A DNA stretch of 64,000 nt, from NCBI RefSeq assembly GCF_904849725.1, contig NC_058523.1, forward strand, positions 169,738,689 through 169,802,688, read 5' to 3'. The first letter of the stretch is position 1. Every line of letters starts with the position of its first letter. This document shows, piece by piece, positions 11,326 through 20,724 of this stretch. Under the pieces are notes generated by a model. The model was given only the letters and a program-made list of their open reading frames with translations, was not told where the DNA came from and did not search any database. Source of the DNA: Hordeum vulgare subsp. vulgare. Its lineage: Eukaryota > Streptophyta > Magnoliopsida > Poales > Poaceae. Position numbers and translations under genes: made by a program.

Positions 11326-12906
11326 ATGCAAGAAGCCAAGAAATCTATGCGAGAGAAAGGCATTAAATCTGAAGATGTCAAAAGTCTACCACCTATCGAA
11401 GAGATCCACGGTCTCGATAACCCGATACGGGTAGTAGAAGTAAATTCTCTGCGTAGGTTTGATGAGAGTGATATTACTTTTGATAAACCTGCTAGCTTAT
11501 GCCTGGATGAATTTGATAACTTTGTTGCCAAACAACAAAGCTTCAATGATTATGTTAGCAAACAATTGGAACAGAATGCTCGTATGCTTAGTCATTTAAG
11601 TGCTTGTGTGGACAGAAATGTCAATGATCTTAAGCTCTTGAGTAAATATGCCTCTATGGTTACTACTCAAGTAGAACAAGTACTTAAAGCTCAAAATGAC
11701 TTGCTCAATGAGCTGAATGACAATTCTGTCACAGTCGTTACTAGAGGCGGTAGAATGACCCAGGAACCTTTGTATCCTGAGGGTCATCCAAAGAGAATTG
11801 AACAAGATTCTCAAGGAGTTAGCACTGATGCACCTAGTCATCCTAGAAAGAAGAAGAAAGATGATAGGAACTTGCACGCTAGCAACTCTGTTGCTGCTAC
11901 ACCTGAGAGTCCAAACGATGTCTCCATCTCTGATGCTGAAACACAATCTGGTGATGAACATGAGCCCAATGATAATATCAATAGTGATGTTCATGTTGAT
12001 GCTCAGCCTAGCAATGATAAGGATGTGGAGATTGAACCTGTTGATCTTGATAACCCACAGCCTAAGAATAGAAGATACGATAAGAATGACTTCACTGCTA
12101 GGAAGTATGGTAAAGAAAGGGAACCATGGGTTCAGAAACCCATGCCCTTTCCTCCCAAACCATCCAAGAAAAAGGATGATGAGGATTTTGAGCGATTCGT
12201 TGAAATGATCAGACCTGTCTTTATGCAAATGCGTTTGACAGATATGCTCAAAATGTCTTTGCATGCTAAGTACATGAAAGATATTGTGACTAATAAGAGG
12301 AGGATACCTGAGGTTGAGATTTCCACTATTCTTGCTAACTATACCTTCAAGGGTGGAACTCCTAAGAAATTAGGTGATTCTGGTGTGCCCACTAAACCTT
12401 GCTCCATTAAAGGTAACTACGTGAGAACTGCTTTATGCGACCTTGGAGCCGGTATTAGTGTTATGCCTCTCTCTCTTTATCGTAGACTTGAACTGGATAA
12501 GCTGACACCCACTAAAATCTCTCTGCAAATGGGTGACAAATCAACTGCTTTCCCTATCGGCATTTGCGAGGATGTGCCTGTTGTGGTTGCTAACGTCACC
12601 ATCTTAACAGACTTTGTTATCTTGGATATTCCCGAGGACGATGCCATGGCGGTCATCCTCGGAAGACCCTTTTTAAACACAGCAGGAGCTGTTAGAGATT
12701 GCAACAAAGGCAATGTCACTTTCCATGTCAACGGTAATGAGCATACTGTGCATTTTCCGAAGAAACAATATCGAGTACATTGCATCAATGCTATCGAAAA
12801 AACTTCATCGATACTTATTGGGAGCTTTGAATGCCCTATTCCTCGTGTCAAGATGAAGTATGATTTGCTTGTTGGGGAGATACACATCCCCACTGAGGTG
12901 ACCTAG
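11326..12906 (+). CDS. C-terminal gag plus aspartic protease of Y2
   Basis: 526 codons in the same frame as the preceding gag. The first 300 residues are charged and low-complexity, ending in a KPMPFPPKPSKKKDDEDFE segment. The retroviral-type aspartic protease follows, with the active-site motif LCDLGAGISVMPLSLY; its Asp is about residue 372 (12439-12441). The flap and C-terminal ILGRPFLNTAGA motif are also present. D-L-G-A instead of D-S/T-G-A is usual for Athila-lineage proteases. Translation ends at TAG 12904-12906 without entering a reverse transcriptase, which is where a full element would continue. Confidence 0.88.
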   Translation: MQEAKKSMREKGIKSEDVKSLPPIEEIHGLDNPIRVVEVNSLRRFDESDITFDKPASLCLDEFDNFVAKQQSFNDYVSKQLEQNARMLSHLSACVDRNVNDLKLLSKYASMVTTQVEQVLKAQNDLLNELNDNSVTVVTRGGRMTQEPLYPEGHPKRIEQDSQGVSTDAPSHPRKKKKDDRNLHASNSVAATPESPNDVSISDAETQSGDEHEPNDNINSDVHVDAQPSNDKDVEIEPVDLDNPQPKNRRYDKNDFTARKYGKEREPWVQKPMPFPPKPSKKKDDEDFERFVEMIRPVFMQMRLTDMLKMSLHAKYMKDIVTNKRRIPEVEISTILANYTFKGGTPKKLGDSGVPTKPCSIKGNYVRTALCDLGAGISVMPLSLYRRLELDKLTPTKISLQMGDKSTAFPIGICEDVPVVVANVTILTDFVILDIPEDDAMAVILGRPFLNTAGAVRDCNKGNVTFHVNGNEHTVHFPKKQYRVHCINAIEKTSSILIGSFECPIPRVKMKYDLLVGEIHIPTEVT

Positions 12907-13711
12907 TGACTATTCAAAAATTCTTCGTTCTCTTTTGCGATTCAGAAAGTTTTGTCGAGGAGGCTTGATCAACCTCACTCACGGATTTCTTTCGATGACC
13001 ATGAGATGGATGAATTGAGGAGTCACAAACCTCTGTTCCAAGCTTTCACCTTCGGTTGCTTAGAAGAAAAATGATACATTTAGTTTAGTTTTCCCTGTTT
13101 TCTGTTTTAGCGTCCGGTGGAAAAGAACCCCGAAAATAAAAGTTCTCCGAACGTCCTGAAAATCAAGTATGATTTTTTCTGGAATTTTTGAAAAATTCTA
13201 AGACAAAGAGCGTGTGTGGGGGCTGCACCAGTGGGCCACAAGCCCTGACGGCGCGGGCACCCCCCTGGCCGCGCCACCCAGGCTTGTGGGGCCCACAGGC
13301 ACCCCCCCCCCCTCCACTCATTCTTGCTCTCATATAGTTCTCCTAGCTCCAGAAAAAATCGTTTCACAGCTCAAACCCATGTTCTTGCTCCTCTTGCTGG
13401 GATTTTCGATCTCTTTGCTCAAATCACCGTTCTCCAAACTGTTTTTGGGAAATTACTCCTTGGTAAGTGACTCCTCCATTGGTCCAATTAGTTTTTGCTG
13501 TAGTGCCTTATACTCCACGTATTTTTGCTGCCTTCGTGACCATGTTCTTGAGCTTTGCATGCTGATTTTAGCTGGTCCCAAGTAGTTTTGATGGGTAATA
13601 TGGCCTCTAGTCACTTGTTGGAGTAGTTGCTATGAGTTTTGTTGAGCCTTGTTCACTTTTCCTTAGAGTCACTAAAAATTTCCGAATTTTCAGAGATAGA
13701 AAAGGGAAAAC
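12907..13711 (+). other. Y2 spacer between protease and ORF1-like gene
   Basis: The roughly 800 bp where RT, RNase H and integrase would be expected are instead non-coding. A GC-rich segment (about 13210-13320) resembles LTR 5' leader sequence (GTGGGCCACAAGCCC), followed by a stretch like an untranslated leader up to the next ATG at 13712. The minus-strand copy in Y is 17851-18659. It may serve as an internal promoter and leader for the second gene; this is inference. Confidence 0.6.
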
Positions 13712-14774
13712 ATGAGGAGGTTCTTGAGAGGCTCTTCAAGCCGTGACCCCAAGGATGATGGGAGTGAGAAGAAGCCCAAGTATTTGGTCCCTCGAGTCAC
13801 AGAAGTTCGAGCGTGCGAGTGGCCAAGCGACGTGTTCTTACGCGCCGCTGGAATTTATGAGGACTTTTATCAATTGGTGGAAAACGCATGCCTCACCGCC
13901 TTCGTTGAAGATAAGTGTGAGCAATACCTCCTCCTCACTAATATCTTCGTACAAAGATTTAACTTCTATCCAAGGAAGAATCCTCCTATGGTTGAGTTCA
14001 AACATTATGATATCCCCCAACGCATGTCACTCCAGGATTTTTGCAATGTTTGCAAATTACCTTACGTTGGGGATATTCATGAACCTCGTCCACGGGATTT
14101 GGAAGCTTTCATCGGTACAATTGTTGTAGGAGAGGAGAGTCTTGCGCTAGAGATGCTAGCATACATTTTCCCGTGCTTCGGTACTTCTCATTATTTGTGG
14201 AAAATGTTTGATTCTCCGTGGGAAAGCTGGGTCACTTAGTTCCCCAGATCTTGCGGTCTTGCACGAAGTCCTTTATAATGATAAAACTTATAGCTTGGGT
14301 GCTATAGTAGCTCAACGGTTGAACACGAACCTTTCTAAGGGCATTGTCTATGGAGGTATCTATGCTACTCGTCTTGCTAGACACTTTGAGATACCTATTA
14401 GACTAGAGGAGGAAGAAGAGATTCTTCTTCCCGAGAGATATCTAGATTACGATAGCATGGTTTGCCACGACTTTCTTGATAGAGATATAAATAGAAGGAT
14501 GATTTATAACCTGGTATTTAGTCAGGGTACTCGTGAGACTATTACTTTGCCTGCTCCTTCTTTGTTCAATCTTCATGCAGTCAGGTACATTATTATGCCC
14601 TCAGACATCTACGCATATTGGGGCCTATCCCAACCACAGGTGCCCGTGCCCGAGCCACCAGTCGAGTACCAAACGCAAGTTTATCAGTGGGAACCAGAGG
14701 ACCTCATGCAGCAGTGGCATCCCGAGTCCACTCCGGAGTATCCCGGAGCTGGTTATTTCCCTCCTTGGGAGTAG
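13712..14774 (+). pseudogene. Athila-ORF1-like protein of Y2, frameshifted
   Basis: The gene starts at ATG 13712 and ends at TAG 14772-14774. The first frame runs to 14239 and the second picks up from about 14208, because one G is missing near 14202 compared with Y. Conserved segments include WPSDVFLRAAGIYEDF, LLLTNIFVQ, FCNVCKLPYVGDI and ARHFEIPIRLEEEEE. The family (Athila ORF1) has no established biochemical function. It lies downstream of the protease in both copies, so the element's design is gag-protease plus this gene. An independent lesion in each copy shows both are inactive now. Confidence 0.85.
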
Positions 14775-16732
14775 ACCAACTTAGGCCAAAAGCCTAAGCT
14801 TGGGGGAGTACATGTTCTCACCGACTTTACATTCTTGCTTATGCTTTCACTTTGTTAGCCGGTGTTCACACTTTGCCACTGTATCATCCATGCTAGTTTA
14901 TTTTCTTTTTCTAGTTTTCTTTTTGTGTGTGTGTCTAGTTTGAGAAAAAAAGCCGAAAAGATTTTCTTTTTCTTCTTTTGCTGGTTGGGCGCTTTCCCGT
15001 GTAAATAGTTTTCTTTTTTCTTTGGGTCAAGGTAGAAGATTATGGTTACAATGTTTAGTGGCTCTTGCATGCATACGTGTTTAGCTTTCAAAGAGCAATA
15101 TTACTTTGTCTTCTCCTTTGTGTTTGCGTGCAGATTCCAGCTTTAGTCCAATGCACGAGCACGCTTATTATTGTTCACATCATTCGGTCGTGCAAGTGAA
15201 AGCAATAATGACGACATATGATGAAGTGACTGAGCCTGGAAAAGCTGGTATGAACTCGATCTATTTTGTTTTTGTAAATATGACTAGCTCATCATGCCTG
15301 ATTCAGCTTTGTTGTGAGAGAAACATGTTTGCAATGACAACTTAGAGATCATAGTTGCTTATGCCATGCTTACTTAGCTAGGAGCTTATAATGGTTTGTC
15401 TTGGTTGCCCACATGAATTTTGAGATGACTGTGTTGTAGTATGATAGGACGGTATCCTCCTTTGAATGGTTTCAAGTGGCTTGACTTGGCGCATGTTCAC
15501 GCATGTAGTTGAAACAAAATCAACATAGCCTCTATGATGTTCATGTTCATGGTGATTTATGTCCTACTCATGCTTGCACTCAATGTTAGTTAATCTCAAT
15601 GCATTTTGATCACTATTGTCGCTCTCTAGTTGGTTGCTTTCCAGTCTTTTGCTAGCCTTCACTTGTTCTAAGCGAGAATACTGCTTGTGCATCCACTCCC
15701 ATAAATCCAAAGTTGTTCCATATGAGTCCACCATACCTACCTATATGCGGTATCTACCTGCCGTTCCAAATAAATTTGCATGTGCCACTCTCTAAACCTT
15801 CAAGAAATAATCTGTTTTGCATGCCCGAACCGCTCATGTGGTGACAGGGGGCTATTGGTATCTTCCATGCTAGGTATGTTATCCTCGATATGTGTTTATT
15901 CACTATCATTCACGAGAAAGGGGCCAGTAATTGGAATTCCCAGTTCCATGCTCAAATCGAAAAGATAATTGCAAACAAAACTCCCCCAGGATTGATATTG
16001 GTATGGACGGTACCCGAGGATTCGGCTAGCCGTGGAGTGTGATTGATTGGTGGTGGGGGAGTCAAAAGTTTACTTTTCTGTTTGGGAACCGCCTATAGCA
16101 TGTGTAGCGTGGAAGATGTTGAGAACTCTTAGTCATTGCGCTAACAATGAAAGCATGCCACCCAAAATTATTATCTCTGTTTTCAAAGCTTGAGCTCTGG
16201 CACCTATGCAAATCAATGCTTCGCTCTGCGAAGGGCCTCTCTATTTGTGTTCATGTTGAGTCATCCTCCTCTTACAAAAGCACCAATTAGAGAGCACCTC
16301 TGTCGTTTTTATTCTTTGCTTTTAACTGTGTTGAGTATGACTGTGACTGGATCTTCCTTGCCATGAGTTACAATGTTTAGTCAGCCCTTGGTCTTTGAAG
16401 GTGCTCTGCATTTATGTTTTTGCGGTCTCAGAAAGAGCTAGCGAGATATCATCTATTCGCACTGCTTCATATTGTTTTGATTGAAGTGTTGACGTTTGAG
16501 ACTTACTATTTTTTGCTCGCTAGTTGATTATGCCATTCATATGAGTTTACCGTGAGACCTAGATGTCATTTGCTTATGTGGTTTGCTTGCGATCTTGCTG
16601 AAATTCTGGTTATGAGTTAGACATAGTTGCAACCACTAGATCAAACAGAGTTCATCAAAGTTTTTCTTTTGTCTCTTTCAGTTTGTCAACTGAATTGCTT
16701 GAGGACAAGCAAGGCTTTAAGCTTGGGGGAGT
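14775..16732 (+). other. Y2 3' untranslated region with two purine tracts
   Basis: Non-coding. AAGCTTGGGGGAGT occurs just after the gene at about 14797-14811 and again at about 16719-16732, immediately before the 3' LTR. Only the latter is in the position of the plus-strand primer. The region around 15925-15940 is the empty counterpart of the Z insertion site in Y. Confidence 0.75.
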
Positions 16733-17845
16733 TGATACGTCTCCGCCGTATCTACTTTTCTGAACTCTTTTGCCCTTGGTTTGGACTCTAACTTGCATGA
16801 TTTGAATGGAACTAACCCGGACTAATGCTGGTTTCAGGAGAATTTCCATGGTGTTGTTTTTGTGTAGAAATAAAAGTTCTCGGAATGTCTTGAAAATTTA
16901 CGGAGAATTTTTCTGGATTAAAGAAAAATACCTCCGCAAAGATCCACCGGAGGAGGTGTGCGAATGGGCCACAAGCCCCTTCGCCGCGGCCACCCCCCTA
17001 GGCCGCGCCGTGAGGCTTGTGCGGCCCACGTGACACCACTACCCCCAAACTCAGCTCTATTTATTCCATCTCGCCCGGAAAAAAATCAGGGAGAAGGATT
17101 CATCGCGTTTTACGATACGGAGGCGCCGCCACCTCCTGTTCTTCATCTGGAGGACAGATCTGGAGTCTGTTATGCGCTCCGGAGAGGGGAAATCGTCGCC
17201 ATCATCATCATCAACCTTCCTCCATCGACAATTCCGTGATGCTCTTCACCGTTCGTTACTTATCTCTCTCTGTTAGATTGACGAACGGGAGCTAGTTACT
17301 TATCTCTCTCTGTTATAGATGTTACATGATGAATCACATCCCGCACACTCATCCATCACCGATCCACTGCCTATGAGTCTTTTACTACTGGTCCATGCTA
17401 TGTTGCTTTGCTGCTACTACTGTTACTGCTGCTGCTGTTACTCTGTTGCTACTGTTGTTACTTGATGTGTTGTCACTACTGTTGTTCCTTGCTACTGCTG
17501 TCACTACTGCTGTTACTTTGCTGCTACTTGTTGCAAGACTTTTCTAGAGCCGTTGTCGGGGAAGAATAGTCCCCCATCCACGTCTTATTTACTCGCGTCA
17601 TTGATACAACAGTTAGGAATAGTCTGCCGTCAACAGATCTTTTTCTGACACCGTTACTATCATACAACTTTGCTACTGATACTTTGCTTGCAGACACTAA
17701 TCTTTCACGTGTGGTTGAAATTGACAAACTCAGCTACTAATACTTGAGAATATTCTTTCGCTTCCCTTTGGGTCGAATCAATAAATTTGGGTTGAATAAT
17801 CTACCCTCGAAAACTGTTGCGACCCCCTACACTTGTGGGTTATCA
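16733..17845 (+). repeat. 3' LTR of Y2, internally deleted
   Basis: 1113 bp against 1565 bp for the 5' LTR. About 450-480 bp are missing at 17255-17270, where the sequence jumps from the TTCACCGTTCG region straight to the ATTGACGAACGGG region. A short repeated TTACTTATCTCTCTCTGTTA is present at the junction. The ends and target duplication are intact, so the deletion followed insertion. Confidence 0.9.
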
Positions 17846-17850
17846 AGAAC

Positions 17851-18659
17851 CTCCTCATCTTTTCCCTTTTTTTATCTCTAAAAATTTCTGAATTTTTTAG
17901 TGATTCTAAGGAAAAGTGAACAAGGCTCAACGAAACTCGTAGCAACTACTCCCACAAGTGCCTAGAGACCATATTACGCATCAAAACTACTTGGGACCAG
18001 CTAAAATTAGCATGCAAAGCTCAAGAACATGGTCACCAAGGCAGCAAAAATACGCGGAGTATAAGGCACTTGAGCAAAAACTAATTGGACCAATGGAGGA
18101 GTAACTTACCAAGGAGTAATTTCCCCAAAACAGTTCGGAGAACGGTGATTTGAGCAAAGAGATCGAAAATCCCAGCAAGAGGGGCAAGAACACGGGTTTG
18201 AGCTGCGAAATGATTTTATCTGGAGGTAAGAGAACCAGATGAGAGCAAGAAGAAATGGAGGGGGTGCCTGTGGGCCCCACAAGCCTGGGTGGCGAGGCCA
18301 GGGGGTGCCCGCGCCCCAAGGGCTTGTGGCCCACTGGTGCAGCCCCCATACAAGCTCTTTGTCTCAGAATTTTTTAAAAATTCCAGAAAACACCCATACT
18401 TGATTTTCACGACGTTCGGAGAACTTTTATTTTCGGGGTACTTTTCTACCATACGCTAAAATAGAAAATAGGGAAAACTAAACTAAATCTATCATTTTTC
18501 TTCTAAGCAACCGAAGGTGAAAGCCTGGAACAGAGGTTTGTGACCCCTCGATTCATCCATCTCCTGGTCATCGAAAGAAAGCCGTTAGTGAGGTTGATCA
18601 AGTCTCTTTGACAAACATTTTCGAATCGCAAAAGAGAACGGAGAATTTTCGAATAGTCA
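17851..18659 (-). other. Y spacer between protease and ORF1-like gene
   Basis: Reverse complement of 12907-13711. It contains the start codon of the interrupted ORF1-like gene (17856-17858, minus strand). No other coding sequence is supported. Confidence 0.75.
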
Positions 18660-19062
18660 CTAGGTCACCTCAATTGGGATGTGTATTTCCCCAACAAGCA
18701 AATCATACTTCATCTTGACACGAGGAATAGGGCATTCAAAGCTCCCAATAAGAATCGATGAAGTTTTTTCGATACCATTCATGCAATGTACTCGATATTG
18801 TTTCTTCGGAAAGTGCATCGTATGCTCATTACCGTTGACATGGAAAGTGACATCGCCTTTGTTTCAATCTATAACAGCCCCTGCAGTGTTTAAAAAGGGT
18901 CTTCCGAGGATGACCACCATGGCATCGTCCTCGGGAATATCCAATATAACAAAGTCTGTTAAGATGGTGACGTTAGCAACCACATAAGGCACATCCTCGC
19001 AAATGCCAATAGGGAAAGCAGTTGATTTGTCGGCCATTTGCAGAGAGATTTCAGTGGGTGTC
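18660..19062 (-). pseudogene. C-terminal protease fragment of Y, cut off by X
   Basis: This is the part of the Y protease downstream of the X insertion. It shows the ICEDVPYVVANVTILTDF and ILGRPFLNTAGA motifs. A TGA at 18864-18866 replaces a cysteine codon, and the original stop is at 18660-18662. The upstream part, with the active site, is at 31251-31500, separated by the 12.2-kb element X and its GTGTC duplication. Confidence 0.88.
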
Positions 19063-20724
19063 TGATGTCTACAACGCAACCTTCTCCTTGTAGACGTTGT
19101 TGGGCCTCCAAGTGCAGAGGGTTGTAGGACAGTAGCAATTTTCCCTCAAGTGGGTGACCTAAGGTTTATCAATCCGCGGGAGGCATAGGATGAAGATGGT
19201 CTCTCTCAAGCAACCCTGCAACCAAATAACAAAGAGTCTCTTGTGTCCTCAACACACCTAATACAATGGTAAGTTGTATAGGTGCACTAGTTCGGCGAAG
19301 AGATGGTGAAACAAGTGCAATATGGATGGTAGATATAGGTTTTTGTAATCTGAAATTACAAAAACAGCAAGGTAACAAATGGTAAAAGTGAGCACGAACG
19401 GTATTGCAATGCGTGAAACAAGGCCTAGGGTTCATACTTTCACTAGTGAAGTTCTCTCAACAATGATAACATAATTGAATCATATAAGTAGCCCTCAACA
19501 TGCAACAAAGAGTCACTCCAAAGTCACTAATAGCGGAGAACAAATGAAGAGATTATTTTCGGGTATGAAACCACCATAAAGTTATTCTTTCTCATCGATC
19601 TATTCAAGAGTTCATACTAGAATAACACCTTAAGATACATATCAACCAAGACCCTAATGTCACCTAGATACTCCATTGTCACCTCAAGTATCTGTGGGCA
19701 TGATTATACGATATGCATCACACAATCTCAAAATCATCTATTCAACCAACACATAGGACTTCAAAGAGTGCCCCAAAGTTTCTACCAGAGAGTCAAAACG
19801 TGTGCCAACCCCTGTGCATAGGTTCCCAATGTCACGAACCCGCAAGTTGATCACCAAAACATACATCAAGTACTCACATGAATCCACGTGTGCCAACCCA
19901 TATGCATAGGTTCCCAATTGTCACAAACCCGCAAGTTGATCACAGCAGATAGACACGTGCAAGACATACATCAAGTGTTCTCAAAGACTCAATCAGATAA
20001 GATAACTCCAAAGGGGAAACTCAATTCATTACAAGAAGGAGAGGGGGAAGAACATCATAAGATCCATCTATAGTAGCAAATCCCATGGTACATCGAGATC
20101 AAGACATCTCAAGAACACGAGAGAGAGAGAGAGAGAGAGATCAAACACATAGCTACTGGTACATAACATCAACCCCGAGGGAGAACTAGTCCCTCCTCGT
20201 CATGGAGATCGACGCGATGATGAAGATGGCCACCGGAGATGGACTCCCCCTCCGACAGGGTTCAGGAACGGGCTCCAGATTGGTTTTTGGTGGCTACAGA
20301 GGCTTGCGGCGGCGGAACTCCCGATCTAGGCTTCTTTCTCGGGGTTTCTGAATATATAGGAATTTATGGCGGTGGAATTGCATCAGTTGGGCCCTCAAGG
20401 AGGTCACAAGCCTGCGCGCCACCACTGGGGGGTGGTGGCGGCGTGAGGGCTTGTGACTCCCTCGTGGCCCACCTAGCCTTCTCTCAAAGCTTCGGGGGTC
20501 TCTTTTGGTCCAAAAAAATCATCGTAAAGTTTCATTCCATTTGGACTCCGTCTGAAAATGGGCCAAAAACACCGGAAAAAACAGAAATTGGCACTTGGCA
20601 CTGAGTTAATAGGTTAGTCCCAAAAAAGATATAGAATAGCATATTCATGCATATAAAACATCCAAAGTTGACAAGATAATAGCATGGAACCATCAAAAAT
20701 TATAGATACGTTGGAGACGTATCA
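19063..20724 (-). repeat. LTR 1 of X (3' outermost)
   Basis: 1662 bp. The minus-strand start has the perfect stem GATACGT/ACGTATC. It includes a GA simple repeat near 20122-20140. It is homologous to the other two X LTRs with scattered substitutions. The open frames it contains (such as 19169-19435) recur in all three copies and simply read LTR sequence. Confidence 0.92.

Larger units (their letters stand above)
8517..17845 (+). mobile_element. Element Y2: second copy of the Y family, inverted inside Y
   Basis: 9329-bp plus-strand element with LTRs at 8517-10081 and 16733-17845 and the 5-bp duplication AGAAC at 8512-8516 and 17846-17850. Order: 5' LTR, tRNA-Asp primer site, gag, protease, spacer, Athila-ORF1-like gene, 3' untranslated region, purine tract, 3' LTR. 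RT, RNase H and integrase are absent, exactly as in Y. It landed in the ORF1-like gene of its own relative in the opposite orientation, so this locus holds long inverted repeats. Confidence 0.95.

Noticed and set aside
11596..12264. 222-aa minus-strand frame opposite gag-protease
   Set aside because: It is the antisense shadow of the Y2 gag-protease gene, and a similar shadow exists in Y (31520-32104).
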